Assembly (NCBI GenBank): GCA_015056735.1
Contig: SVFT01000003.1
Coordinates: forward strand, 1-64,000
Source: Lachnospiraceae bacterium
GTDB taxonomy: Bacteria; Bacillota; Clostridia; Lachnospirales; Lachnospiraceae
DNA: 64,000 nucleotides
Direction: 5' to 3'
A program made the position numbers and the translations under genes. How positions within the stretch are numbered: the stretch's first letter is position 1; each line of letters opens with the position of its first letter. The notes beneath the pieces were generated by a model. The model had not been told where the DNA came from and ran no database searches. It saw only the letters and a program-made list of their open reading frames with translations. Below are positions 15,240-24,279 of this stretch, one piece after another.

Positions 15240-16655
15240 GTGTATTACCGTCTGAAAGAGGATATTGACTTAAGGGGCTGGGAGTTGCTTCCCTATGCCG
15301 CAGTCGATCATAAGAAAGGGAATGTGAACTTTTTCGACAAGGAGACCTTCGATGCACTGCTGCTCTGCGAAGGGAAGATCGATCTGGATCTGCCGATGAT
15401 CCCACAGCGTGTACGTGATAAGGTAGCAAAGCTGGCGGAGCAGAATATCGTGGAGCCATGTAAGTCCGGCGACAGCATCTCGGACAGTCAGAAATACAGA
15501 CGGTATGATAACCGTTTTATGCGGAGTGTTCAGTGGTCTGTTACAGGGTGCTGTAACTGCAAATGCCGCCACTGTTACATAAACGGTGCCGACAACCGTT
15601 ATGGAGAGATCAGCCACGAGGATGCCATGAAAATCGCACGGGAGCTTGGCGAGTGCGGCGTGTTAACCTGTTCCATAACCGGCGGAGAAGCACTGGTGCG
15701 CCGTGATTTTTGGGACATCATAGACTGCCTGCTGGATGGCGGGATTGCGATCTCGCAGATCTACTCCAACGGACTTTTGGTAGACGCTCATGTACTGGAT
15801 GAGCTGGACAGACGTGGTATACGCCCGGAATTTAATATGAGCTTTGACGGAGTGGGACACCATGACTGGCTTCGTGGTATAGATGGTGCGGAAAAAGCAG
15901 TGCGGAGAGCTTTCGAGCTTTGCATGGACAGAGGTTTCCCCACAGGTGCAGAGATGTGTCTTTGGAAGGAAAATTATCCGTCTCTTCGTGAGAGTATCAA
16001 CTATCTTGATTCCGTGGGCTGTCACAGCATCAAGCTGAATCCTGTCGGCGATACCGGAGCATGGCACGAAGGCGGCTATGCAAAAACACATGGTATCAGT
16101 ACAGAAGAGTGCTTTAGAATTTATTATGACTATCTGGACGCTTTTTATGAAGATCTGCCCCAAATGGTCGTTCATCTGGGGGGATTCTTTATGGCAGACG
16201 GACGCTACCCGGATGTATATCGCCTGCCTGCCATACATAAGGTAAAGAACCCTGAAAAGGCGTGTTTGTGTGCCCATGCACGAGGCACCATGTATATATC
16301 CGCAGAAGGGCGTGCTCTGACCTGTATGCCTCTGTCTAATATGGATGCGTTTCAGCAGGCATACCCGAAGGTACAGGAAATCGGAGTCAAGGAGTGCCTG
16401 AAAGATTCCCTGTATCTGAAGCTTATCAACACCCGTGCCGATAAGGTGATCGCCCATAACAATAAATGCAGGGAGTGTGAGTGGCGTGACGTGTGTCTGG
16501 GCGGCTGCCGTGCTGCAGCCATGCTGTCGCACCCCGATGACATTCTTGCTCCGGACGAGTCAACCTGTAAATTCTTTTCCGACGGCTGGGTTGAGAAAAT
16601 CACGAAAAGGGTGCACATCCTGCGTCCGCAGGCAGAGTGTATGGAACTTCACTGA
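15240..16655 (+). CDS. Radical SAM-SPASM peptide maturase
   Basis: About 471 residues from the GTG at 15240, which has AAGGGAG seven bases upstream. The first 85 residues (YYRLKEDIDLRGWELLPY, FFDKETFDALLLCEGK) resemble the PqqD-like peptide-recognition element. The radical SAM cluster motif CxxxCxxC is at Cys105, Cys109 and Cys112 (CNCKCRHC), followed by ITGGEALVRRDFW. The C-terminal SPASM region carries many Cys, including CRECEWRDVCLGGC, for auxiliary iron-sulphur clusters. It modifies the core of the adjacent Nif11-like precursor. Its stop overlaps the convergent flagellin gene by seven bases. Confidence 0.92.
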   Translation: MYYRLKEDIDLRGWELLPYAAVDHKKGNVNFFDKETFDALLLCEGKIDLDLPMIPQRVRDKVAKLAEQNIVEPCKSGDSISDSQKYRRYDNRFMRSVQWSVTGCCNCKCRHCYINGADNRYGEISHEDAMKIARELGECGVLTCSITGGEALVRRDFWDIIDCLLDGGIAISQIYSNGLLVDAHVLDELDRRGIRPEFNMSFDGVGHHDWLRGIDGAEKAVRRAFELCMDRGFPTGAEMCLWKENYPSLRESINYLDSVGCHSIKLNPVGDTGAWHEGGYAKTHGISTEECFRIYYDYLDAFYEDLPQMVVHLGGFFMADGRYPDVYRLPAIHKVKNPEKACLCAHARGTMYISAEGRALTCMPLSNMDAFQQAYPKVQEIGVKECLKDSLYLKLINTRADKVIAHNNKCRECEWRDVCLGGCRAAAMLSHPDDILAPDESTCKFFSDGWVEKITKRVHILRPQAECMELH

Positions 16656-17413
16656 AGGAGCTTGGTTACCTCAGCTTCCTGCTCTTCTTCCTTCTTCTGC
16701 ATCATCAGACGATAGTCTTCGAGTACTTCATTCTTACGAAGGTCGGAGATCGCCTGCGGGATATCCAGATCTTCGATCCGGCTGTCCGCGCCGACAAGCT
16801 GCTCCTCGTAGTTCCTGCCGTAATTGTACTGTGCTTCGAGTGCATTTGCGGTAGCGCCGGTTGTGGAGCGTCCCTCCGATACCTTTGCGATCGCTTCATC
16901 GATCCTGCTGATATCGAAATCACCCGTCACATCATAACCCTCGATGCCAAGATTCTCAAGGGTGGAATTGACCATCTTGATCGACATACCGCTGCCGTCC
17001 GCATTGGATGCGATGTTGATATCTGCCATGCTGCCGTCAAGCGGCTTCAATGTATTGAACTGCGTACCCTGTGCCGTCTGCTCGATGTTCTGCAAGAGCT
17101 GATCCACTTCCTTCTGGATCGCCTGCTTATCATCTGCCGACTTCGTTCCGTTCAGTGCACTGATGGACAGCTCTCTGATACGCTGCAGATGCTCCGTGAT
17201 ACCGGAAAGGGCACCGTCCGTCACCTTGGTTAAGGAAATCCCGTCCTGCGTATTCTCATTGCCCTGATTCGTACCGCCCGCAGCAGTGTTGAGCTTTTCG
17301 GATATCGCAAGCCCTGCCGCATCATCCGCTGCGCTCTGAATGCGCTTGCCGGATGCGATCTTACCATAGTCTATATTACCATTACCGGATCCAATACCTT
17401 GTACCTGACTCAT
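16649..17413 (-). CDS. Flagellin-like protein with atypical termini
   Basis: A 254-residue protein with the flagellin D1 core clearly kept: IASGKRIQSAADDAAGLAIS, then NTQDGISLTKVTDGALSGI, LQRIRELSISALNGT and GTQFNTLKPLDGS. The usual first 15-20 residues that pack in the filament core (MRINHNI-type D0 helix) are replaced by a Gly-rich MSQVQGIGSGNGNIDY, and the C-terminal D0 helix ends in a charged run (MQKKEEEQEAEVTKLLQ) in place of the normal Gln/Ala-rich end. GGAGG precedes the start. No other flagellar gene is nearby. It may be a minor or non-filament flagellin homologue. Confidence 0.85.
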   Translation of the reverse strand: MSQVQGIGSGNGNIDYGKIASGKRIQSAADDAAGLAISEKLNTAAGGTNQGNENTQDGISLTKVTDGALSGITEHLQRIRELSISALNGTKSADDKQAIQKEVDQLLQNIEQTAQGTQFNTLKPLDGSMADINIASNADGSGMSIKMVNSTLENLGIEGYDVTGDFDISRIDEAIAKVSEGRSTTGATANALEAQYNYGRNYEEQLVGADSRIEDLDIPQAISDLRKNEVLEDYRLMMQKKEEEQEAEVTKLLQ

Positions 17414-17484
17414 GACATAACCTCCATTCTCCGCGCTGCGGAATAAATATATGGATTCAACTTAAGCATAGTACATCCCTGCGG

Positions 17485-17512
17485 CAATCGTCAATAGAGC
17501 GCATAAGATTTA
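17485..17512 (-). promoter_or_regulatory. Candidate sigma-28 promoter of the flagellin gene
   Basis: On the minus strand TAAA (17509-17512), a 16-bp spacer, then GACGATTG (17485-17492), which resembles the flagellar sigma-28 pattern TAAA-N15-GCCGATAA with two or three differences. It lies about 70 bases ahead of the start. Confidence 0.4.
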
Positions 17513-17689
17513 AGAATCCTTTAAGATTTTCGTGTCCGGCAATGTCCCGGTTCCTGCGCAGGCACGTTGGCCGTGTCGGAAAAGCAGCCATGGTACCCTT
17601 AAGGGGAGTATGAAAAAAGAAATAAATGTTGTATGCTGAAAAACGGTGTGAAAAACCGAACATTTTTTATCAGGAGGAAAAAGATTACT

Positions 17690-18163
17690 ATGAAAAAGAA
17701 ACTGATTGCTATGCTTCTTGCAGTTACACTCGGCGCATCCATGCTTACAGCTTGCGGCGGCGGTGATGCAAAGGCAGAAAAGAAAGAAGAGCCTGCAAAA
17801 GAGTCCGTTCAGGCAGCTGATGAAGCAAAAGATGCTGAGGTCGAAGAAGAAACCGAAGAAGTTGTGGAAGAAGTTGCGGAAGAAACCGTTGAGGAAGCTG
17901 CAGAAGAAGAGGTCTCATTTGAAGATCTTCAGGAACTCTATGCAAGTCTTGCAGATAACTACAATGCGATCACCGAGCTCTATCTGAATGAGAACATTCA
18001 GCAGGACGATGACGTTGAAGAAGTCCTTAACAAGGCAAAAGAGATCATTGAAATGATGGGTGAAGCAACCGAGGATGATTTCCCGGATAATGCATCCAGA
18101 GTTAAAATGGTCGAAGCGATGATGGCAGTTAACGAGAAACTGGGCGAGTTGCTTCCCGAATAA
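17690..18163 (+). CDS. Acidic lipoprotein of unknown function
   Basis: A 157-residue protein starting MKKKLIAMLLAVTLGASML and then the lipobox LTAC, so it should be cut before Cys and anchored to the membrane. After a Gly-rich linker comes a low-complexity run of Glu, Val and Ala (about residues 35-80), then a helical C-terminal domain (FEDLQELYASLADNYNAI to the end). AGGAGG lies nine bases before the ATG, which rules out the longer reading. It ends four bases from the convergent EamA gene without a terminator between them. Confidence 0.85.
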   Translation: MKKKLIAMLLAVTLGASMLTACGGGDAKAEKKEEPAKESVQAADEAKDAEVEEETEEVVEEVAEETVEEAAEEEVSFEDLQELYASLADNYNAITELYLNENIQQDDDVEEVLNKAKEIIEMMGEATEDDFPDNASRVKMVEAMMAVNEKLGELLPE

Positions 18164-18167
18164 GCAT

Positions 18168-19052
18168 TCATAGCGAAGGCAGCTGTACCAGTATCATTGC
18201 CGCAAACGCAAGGACACAGCCAAGGATCTCGCGCTGCGAGAGTGCCTCGCCAAGTACGATCCAGCCGGTCAATGCACTGAAGCTTGCCTCCAGGCTCATG
18301 ATCAGCGTTGCGATCGTCGGATCGATGTCACGCTGTGCCACGATCTGCAGTGTATAGGCGACACCGCTCGAAAGAAGGCCTGCATACAGGATCGGGCCCG
18401 CGGCACCCTGAATGGACGCCCACGTCACTTCTTCCGTCAGGAATGCGCCGATCCCGGAAAGGACCGCCGTGACGATAAACTGAATAAACGCCACCTGCAC
18501 GCCGTCGATCCGCTCGCCGTAGTGATCGACCGTCATGATATGGCAGGCAAAAACGATCGCGCAGACAAGCATCAGGTAGTCACCCACGCTGATATCGGAA
18601 AGACCGTTCTCCGCGCAGAGCAGATAGATGCCGCAAAGCGCCATCACCGCCCCCGTCCAGAGGCGAAGGCCGACCCTTTTGTGTGCAAAGAGCATGCCGA
18701 TGATCGGCACGATAATGATATAAAGTGATGTGACAAAACCTGCATTTGCGACGGATGTATAAAGCATGCCGACCTGCTGCGACAGACTCGCCGTAAAAAG
18801 GATCACGCCGCAGATGAGACCTGCTTTCAGCGTTTTGTCAGGAAAGAGCGGCCTTGGATTCCCCTCGGCCGCTTCTCTTTTTCTCAGAAAATGGATGACC
18901 GGGATCAGCGCGATACCGCCCAGGATCGACCGGCTCATTAAAAAGGTGCAGGGACCGACGTAGTCCATCCCTACACTCTGTGCCACAAATGCGCTGCCCC
19001 AGATCAATGCCGTCAGCAAAAGGAGCAGAGCGCTTCGCAGACTTTTTTTCAT
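18168..19052 (-). CDS. EamA/DMT family transporter
   Basis: About 294 residues with ten predicted membrane segments and two EamA repeats, typical of drug/metabolite exporters of the inner membrane. Segments such as LLLLTALIWGSAFVAQS at the start and GWIVLGEALSQREILGCVLAF near the end are family hallmarks. The start is taken at MKKSLRS, preceded by GAGGAGA ten bases upstream; the TTG six codons earlier overlaps that site. It starts four bases after the small gene that follows carB, so it belongs to the carB operon. Substrate unknown. Confidence 0.88.
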   Translation of the reverse strand: MKKSLRSALLLLLTALIWGSAFVAQSVGMDYVGPCTFLMSRSILGGIALIPVIHFLRKREAAEGNPRPLFPDKTLKAGLICGVILFTASLSQQVGMLYTSVANAGFVTSLYIIIVPIIGMLFAHKRVGLRLWTGAVMALCGIYLLCAENGLSDISVGDYLMLVCAIVFACHIMTVDHYGERIDGVQVAFIQFIVTAVLSGIGAFLTEEVTWASIQGAAGPILYAGLLSSGVAYTLQIVAQRDIDPTIATLIMSLEASFSALTGWIVLGEALSQREILGCVLAFAAMILVQLPSL

Positions 19053-19056
19053 GAAT

Positions 19057-19290
19057 CTAATTCTCCTCAAAAGCCACCTTTACATAGAAGCCACGGGCAT
19101 TCTCTTCGATGTCCGTGACTGTCCCTTCTCTGGCAAGAAGCCGCTCCCTGAACGGGAAGTTGCCCGACATCGCCAGAGACGGATCGATGGTGTAATAGTA
19201 ATTGCTCGGCAGGACGCCCTCCGTGACGGTGACACGCTCACCCACACAGACGAGTCCCGGCCGTTCCATTTTAAACTCTATCTCACGCAT
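19057..19290 (-). CDS. Small conserved protein between carB and the EamA gene
   Basis: A 77-residue soluble protein, start MREIEFKMERPGLVCVGERVTV, end VTDIEENARGFYVKVAFEEN. Beta-rich and without known motifs. It lies eight bases after the carB stop and four bases before the EamA start, so it is translated from the same message. I do not recognise a family; the tight spacing and normal composition argue that it is a real gene. Confidence 0.65.
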   Translation of the reverse strand: MREIEFKMERPGLVCVGERVTVTEGVLPSNYYYTIDPSLAMSGNFPFRERLLAREGTVTDIEENARGFYVKVAFEEN

Positions 19291-19298
19291 ATGACTAC

Positions 19299-22200
19299 CT
19301 ACTTATCCGTGATCTCGCTGTGATACTCCTGAAGCGACTTCACTTCGCTGCCGGCATGGTGGATCGCATAGTAGATCCCCTCCGCAGAAGCCTTCGCGCC
19401 TGCGATCGTTGTGATGTAAGGCACTTTTGCTTTGATCGCAGCCTTTCTTAAGTAGCTGTCGTCGACCACACTGTCCTTGCCGACAGGGGAGTTGATGACA
19501 AGCGCGATCTCACCGTTTGTGATAAGGTCGGCAAGATTCGGACGGCCTTCATTGATCTTCAGGACACGCTCAGCATGAATGCCCGCCTCACGAAGGACAT
19601 CGCAGGTGCCCTGCGTCGCAACGATCTTGAAACCGCATTTTTCAAAGATCCTTGCCACATCCACGATCTCAGCCTTATCCTTGCGGTTCACGCTGATGAG
19701 GACCGTGCCCTCTGTCGGAAGTGTCGACTGGATCGCTTCCTGCGCCTTGAAGAACGCCTCACCGTAAGACTTGGACATGCCGAGCACCTCGCCTGTGGAG
19801 CGCATCTCGGGTCCTAAGATCGGGTCTACTTCCGGGAACATGTTGAACGGGAAGGCCGCTTCCTTCACGCCGTAGTTCGGAATGTTCTGTTCTTTGAGCG
19901 ACGGTACCGGTGACGGTCTGCCCGTCAGTTCGCTCGTGATGATATCGGTTGCGAGCGGTACCATACGGATGTTGCAGACTTTGGATACGAGCGGCACCGT
20001 ACGGGATGCACGCGGATTTGCTTCGATCACGAATACCTTGCCCTTCTCGATTGCATACTGCATATTCATCAGACCGCGTACATGCATCTCTTCCGCGATT
20101 TTTCTAGTGTATTCCTTAATGGTCGCCAGATTTTCATCGGATATATGTGCAGAGGGCACGATGCAGGCAGAGTCTCCGGAGTGGATACCCGCAAGCTCGA
20201 TATGCTCCATAACGGCAGGAACGAATGCATGCGTTCCGTCGCTGATCGCATCTGCCTCACACTCAGTCGCATGATTTAAGAAGCGATCGATCAGGATCGG
20301 GCGATCCGGTGTCACGCCGACAGCCGCGTTCATGTAGCCTGTCATGCTCTCATCATCGTATACGACTTCCATACCGCGTCCGCCGAGTACGTAGGACGGG
20401 CGCACCATAACGGGATAACCGATCTTGGCCGCGATCGCTTTTGCCTCATCCGCTGTGGTCGCCATGCCCGATTCCGGCATCGGAATGCCGAGCTTGTCCA
20501 TCATCGCGCGGAACTGGTCACGGTCCTCCGCAAGGTCGATGACCGCGGGAGAAGTACCGAGGATCTTGACACCGTTTCTCTCAAGATCCGCTGCAAGGTT
20601 AAGCGGCGTCTGACCGCCGAACTGTGCGATCACGCCGAGCGGCTTTTCTTTCTCATAAATGCTGAGCACGTCTTCCAGTGTCAGCGGCTCAAAATACAGC
20701 TTATCGGATGTATCGTAGTCGGTCGATACGGTCTCGGGATTGCAGTTTACGATGATCGTCTCGAAGCCGAGTTTTTTCAGCGCCTTTGCCGCATGTACGC
20801 AGCAATAATCGAATTCGATACCCTGGCCGATCCTGTTCGGTCCGCCGCCGAGGATCATGATCTTGCGGTTATCCGATACGGGATCCTTATCCTCCGCATT
20901 GTATGTTGAGAAGTAGTATGCGCTGGCCTTGGTGCCGCTGACATGAACGCCTTCCCATGCCTCTGTAACGCCAAGCGCGGTACGCTGCGCTCTGATATCG
21001 TCTTCCGGAACATCCAAAAGCTTTGCGATGTATCTGTCGGAAAAGCCGTCTTTCTTGGCCTGCGTAAGGAGATCGTCTGAAAGCTTTCCTCCTTTTGCCT
21101 TGAGGATCTCTTCTTCCTCATCGACAAGCTCTTTCATCTGTTCGATGAAGTAAGCCTTCACCTTGGTGCGGTCAAAGATCTCTTCCGTGGTTGCGCCTTT
21201 TCTCAAAGCCTCGTACATGATAAAATAGCGCTCACTGCTCGGGGTTACGAGCTTTGCAAGGAGTTCTTCCTTGGACAGGCTTGCAAAATCCTTCGCCCAG
21301 CCAAGACCGTAGCGGCCTGTTTCAAGCGAACGGATCGCTTTCTGGAACGCTTCTTTATAGTTCTTGCCGATGCTCATGACTTCGCCGACCGCACGCATCT
21401 GTGTGCCGAGCTTATCCTCCACACCCTTGAACTTCTCGAATGCCCAGCGTGCGAACTTGATGACTACATAGTCGCCGTCCGGCACGTACTTATCCAGCGT
21501 ACCGTATTTGCCGCAGGGAATGTCCTTTAATGTAAGGCCCGTTGCGAGCATCGCGGATACAAGTGCGATCGGGAAACCCGTCGCCTTGGATGCGAGTGCG
21601 GAGGATCTGGATGTTCTGGGGTTGATCTCAATGACGATGATTCTGTCGGATACGGGATCATGTGCGAACTGTACGTTCGTTCCGCCGATGACCTCTACCT
21701 TGTCAACGATCTTGTATGCCTGCTCCTGCAGACGCTTCTGACACTCTTCGGAGATCGTCAGCATCGGCGCCGCGCAGAAAGAGTCGCCGGTGTGCACGCC
21801 GAGAGGATCGATGTTTTCGATGAAGCAGACCGTGATCATATTGCCTTCTGCATCACGCACGACTTCCAGCTCAAGCTCTTCCCAGCCGAGGATCGACTCC
21901 TCAACCAGCACCTGCCCGACAAGCGAAGCCTGCAAACCGCGGCGGCATACCGTCATCAGTTCTTCTTTATTGTATACAAGGCCGCCGCCTGCGCCGCCCA
22001 TCGTATAAGCGGGACGGAGCACAACGGGATAGCCGAGCTTATCGGCGATCTTAAGTGCATCCTCCACGGAGTATGCGACTTCGCTTCGCGCCATCTCAAT
22101 GCCCAGCTCGTTCATCGTCTCTTTAAATGCGATACGGTCCTCGCCGCGCTCGATCGCATCGACCTGTACGCCGATGACCTGCACATTGTATTTTTCCAAA

Positions 22201-22520
22201 ACGCCTGCCTTGGCAAGTTCGGAACAGAGATTTAAGCCCGACTGGCCGCCAAGGTTCGGAAGCAGTGCATCCGGTCTTTCTTTTGCGATGATCTGCTCAA
22301 GGCGCTTTACATTGAGCGGCTCGATATAGGTAACGTCCGCCGTCTCGGGATCGGTCATGATCGTCGCGGGATTGGAATTGACCAGGACGATCTCGTATCC
22401 CAGTTTTCTCAGCGCTTTACACGCCTGCGTACCCGAATAATCAAACTCGCAGGCCTGACCGATGATGATGGGACCCGATCCGATGATCAGTACCTTGTGG
22501 ATGTCTGTTCTTTTTGGCAT
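19299..22520 (-). CDS. carB: Carbamoyl-phosphate synthase large subunit
   Basis: A full-length 1073-residue enzyme that makes carbamoyl phosphate from bicarbonate, ammonia and two ATP for pyrimidine and arginine synthesis. Two homologous ATP-grasp halves are seen: MPKRTDIHKVLIIGSGPIII at the start with GYPVVLRPAYTMGGAGGG, and RKIMILGGGPNRIGQGIEFDY near residue 555 with YPVMVRPSYVLGGRGM. The C-terminal MGS-like allosteric domain follows (about residues 935-1073). The glutaminase subunit gene carA is not adjacent. A sigma-A promoter lies directly upstream. Confidence 0.98.
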   Translation of the reverse strand: MPKRTDIHKVLIIGSGPIIIGQACEFDYSGTQACKALRKLGYEIVLVNSNPATIMTDPETADVTYIEPLNVKRLEQIIAKERPDALLPNLGGQSGLNLCSELAKAGVLEKYNVQVIGVQVDAIERGEDRIAFKETMNELGIEMARSEVAYSVEDALKIADKLGYPVVLRPAYTMGGAGGGLVYNKEELMTVCRRGLQASLVGQVLVEESILGWEELELEVVRDAEGNMITVCFIENIDPLGVHTGDSFCAAPMLTISEECQKRLQEQAYKIVDKVEVIGGTNVQFAHDPVSDRIIVIEINPRTSRSSALASKATGFPIALVSAMLATGLTLKDIPCGKYGTLDKYVPDGDYVVIKFARWAFEKFKGVEDKLGTQMRAVGEVMSIGKNYKEAFQKAIRSLETGRYGLGWAKDFASLSKEELLAKLVTPSSERYFIMYEALRKGATTEEIFDRTKVKAYFIEQMKELVDEEEEILKAKGGKLSDDLLTQAKKDGFSDRYIAKLLDVPEDDIRAQRTALGVTEAWEGVHVSGTKASAYYFSTYNAEDKDPVSDNRKIMILGGGPNRIGQGIEFDYCCVHAAKALKKLGFETIIVNCNPETVSTDYDTSDKLYFEPLTLEDVLSIYEKEKPLGVIAQFGGQTPLNLAADLERNGVKILGTSPAVIDLAEDRDQFRAMMDKLGIPMPESGMATTADEAKAIAAKIGYPVMVRPSYVLGGRGMEVVYDDESMTGYMNAAVGVTPDRPILIDRFLNHATECEADAISDGTHAFVPAVMEHIELAGIHSGDSACIVPSAHISDENLATIKEYTRKIAEEMHVRGLMNMQYAIEKGKVFVIEANPRASRTVPLVSKVCNIRMVPLATDIITSELTGRPSPVPSLKEQNIPNYGVKEAAFPFNMFPEVDPILGPEMRSTGEVLGMSKSYGEAFFKAQEAIQSTLPTEGTVLISVNRKDKAEIVDVARIFEKCGFKIVATQGTCDVLREAGIHAERVLKINEGRPNLADLITNGEIALVINSPVGKDSVVDDSYLRKAAIKAKVPYITTIAGAKASAEGIYYAIHHAGSEVKSLQEYHSEITDK

Positions 22521-22561
22521 TTTTTCATATCCTCCTCACTTGCTTCTTCACATTTTCATCT

Positions 22562-22590
22562 ATTATATTATTCCACCCTGCTCGTCGCAA
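22562..22590 (-). promoter_or_regulatory. Sigma-A promoter of carB
   Basis: On the minus strand TTGCGA (22585-22590), a 17-bp spacer and a perfect TATAAT (22562-22567), about 40 bases before the carB ATG. The leader is too short for a pyrimidine attenuator. Confidence 0.7.
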
Positions 22591-22608
22591 GGAAAAAATC
22601 TTAATATA

Positions 22609-22682
22609 GAATGCCGGAAACGGCATTCCTGTGCCGAGCGCGGTTGCATTTATGCAACATCTTCCTTTCGCGCGAGTGCACA
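22609..22682. other. Structured intergenic segment upstream of carB
   Basis: Two hairpin units lie side by side. The first is GAATGCCG-GAAA-CGGCATTC (22609-22628), 8 bp with a GNRA-like loop. The second nests TGTGC (22630-22634) with GCACA (22678-22682), GCGCG (22638-22642) with CGCGC (22669-22673), and an inner GTTGCAT / ATGCAAC hairpin (22643-22658). No ORF fits here. It lies between the TPR-gene terminator and the carB promoter. Confidence 0.5.
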
Positions 22683-22709
22683 AAAAAAGGAACCGAAAAG
22701 GGTTCCTTT
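22682..22709 (-). terminator. Terminator after the TPR-protein gene
   Basis: AAAGGAACC (22686-22694) pairs with GGTTCCTTT (22701-22709); on the minus strand the hairpin ends in seven T. It closes the fapA-folC-TPR operon. Confidence 0.88.
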
Positions 22710-22717
22710 ATAAACAC

Positions 22718-24139
22718 TTATGGAGTCGCTGTCATTTCATCCAGAATATTCTGTGCCCGACGCGCTTTTTCCGTATCCGGGAATTCATCAATCACTTTCT
22801 TGTACATATCCTTCGCATGATCATCATCACCGACTTTGCGGTACGCATTAGCCAGATTATAATAGATATCGCCGTTGGTCGTATCGTAAACGGCTGCTTT
22901 GGACAATTCTTCGATCGCCTGATCGAACATCTCCTTACGATAGGACTCCATGCCCGCTTCATAATAGGTTGTCGCAATGGACGGACCCGCCTTCTCCAAA
23001 AGAAGCTTGTAGAGATCCTGGAAATTCTGGGACTCCACTGCTGCCGCCTGGTTCACATCGATCTCTTCCACGGCTTTGGAAACGGCATCGATATTGTCGG
23101 GTTGCTGCATGTAAACACACATAGCCTGCAGGAGACTGTTCACCGCAAGCATTGTACCGTCGTTGCCGACAAAATTATCAAGATCGTTCTGGAGCTTCGC
23201 CTTCTCGCTCTCCAGCGCGCTGATCTTCTGGTTAAGCTCTTCAACCTCTCCGGTCTTCCGATCGAGCTGTTCACTCACATCACGGATCTCATCCTGCGCT
23301 TCCGTGTTCATGCTCGAAAGCCTAGCCGGGAACAACAGGAAAAAAGCGCCCGCCACGCCGATCACGAGGCCGATCGCGATATTGATGATCGTGGAGACCG
23401 TACTGTTCCCACGACGCATAGACGGCTGAATGATATCTTCATTGCCGCTTCTGTAACGTACCACTTCATCACTGTATGAACTGCGTTTGCCGGACTCGCC
23501 GCGTGCCTTGGCCTGCAGATCCAGCGCATTCTTCACTTCCTTCATATAACGAAGGGTAGTGGTATTGCCCGCATCGATCCGCTTGCACTTTTCAAGTTCG
23601 CGCCTTGCATGCTCCCAGTCTTCCCGATGGATATACAAAAGAGCGAGCAGCTGATGTGCGCGCACATAATTCGGATTTAAGGAAAGAACCTTCTTAAGCT
23701 GGATGATCGCAAGATCCACACTGTCCTGATAGCAATACGACAGCGCCAGATTGTACTTCTTGATCGTCTGGCCGATCGTCTGCAGACGCGTGGGATTCTC
23801 CTGGATCATGTTGATATAATCATCCGCGATATTCTTCTCCGCGCGGAGATTCTTACTAAGTATCCACTGCTCTAAAGCAAGCACGACTTCGCCGGTCTCA
23901 TAGTAAACAAGGCCGAGCAGATTGCGTGCTTCCACGTGATTCTTATTAAATTTCAAACACTGCCGCAAACTGATGATCGCACCCGTCAGGTCACGCACAC
24001 CCGCACGTTCCAGTCCCTGGTTGTAAAAATGGTTTGCCGCGTAGAGGATCTTCTTATAGAGGCCCACATCCGCGCCGCAGTTGGTGCAAAAATCCTTTTC
24101 GGACAGGCGGCAGCCGCAAGAATAACAATACATGCTCAT
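22718..24139 (-). CDS. Membrane-anchored TPR protein with zinc ribbon
   Basis: A 473-residue protein. Residues 1-26 hold a zinc-ribbon pattern, CYSCGCRLSEKDFCTNCG. TPR-type helical repeats follow (residues 30-205; for example AISLRQCLKFNKNHVEARNL and AIIQLKKVLSLNPNYVRAHQ). A single membrane span lies near residues 248-270 (IINIAIGLVIGVAGAFFLLF), then a coiled coil (residues 285-325) and further TPRs at the end. It likely acts as a scaffold on both sides of the membrane. Its start overlaps the stop of a 47-residue ORF as ATGA, so it is translationally coupled. Confidence 0.85.
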   Translation of the reverse strand: MSMYCYSCGCRLSEKDFCTNCGADVGLYKKILYAANHFYNQGLERAGVRDLTGAIISLRQCLKFNKNHVEARNLLGLVYYETGEVVLALEQWILSKNLRAEKNIADDYINMIQENPTRLQTIGQTIKKYNLALSYCYQDSVDLAIIQLKKVLSLNPNYVRAHQLLALLYIHREDWEHARRELEKCKRIDAGNTTTLRYMKEVKNALDLQAKARGESGKRSSYSDEVVRYRSGNEDIIQPSMRRGNSTVSTIINIAIGLVIGVAGAFFLLFPARLSSMNTEAQDEIRDVSEQLDRKTGEVEELNQKISALESEKAKLQNDLDNFVGNDGTMLAVNSLLQAMCVYMQQPDNIDAVSKAVEEIDVNQAAAVESQNFQDLYKLLLEKAGPSIATTYYEAGMESYRKEMFDQAIEELSKAAVYDTTNGDIYYNLANAYRKVGDDDHAKDMYKKVIDEFPDTEKARRAQNILDEMTATP

Positions 24140-24279
24140 TTCTGCTGCTTCGCTTCCTGCATCATCCCGATGAGAACTTCCGTTACATCGGTCAGATCTT
24201 CGTTATAAATCGCTTCTTCAGTCTCATCTATTTCCAGACTCGGATGGAATTTCTTTAATTCTTCTTCGAAGTTGATCAT
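24136..24279 (-). CDS. 47-residue coupled ORF between folC and the TPR gene
   Basis: A small acidic ORF, start MINFEEELKKFHPSLEIDET, end VLIGMMQEAKQQK. Its ATG overlaps the folC stop as ATGA (24276-24279) and its stop overlaps the TPR-gene start in the same way (24136-24139). Double overlap strongly suggests that it is translated. It looks like a soluble helical peptide, with no signal or membrane segment. Family not recognised. Confidence 0.7.
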   Translation of the reverse strand: MINFEEELKKFHPSLEIDETEEAIYNEDLTDVTEVLIGMMQEAKQQK

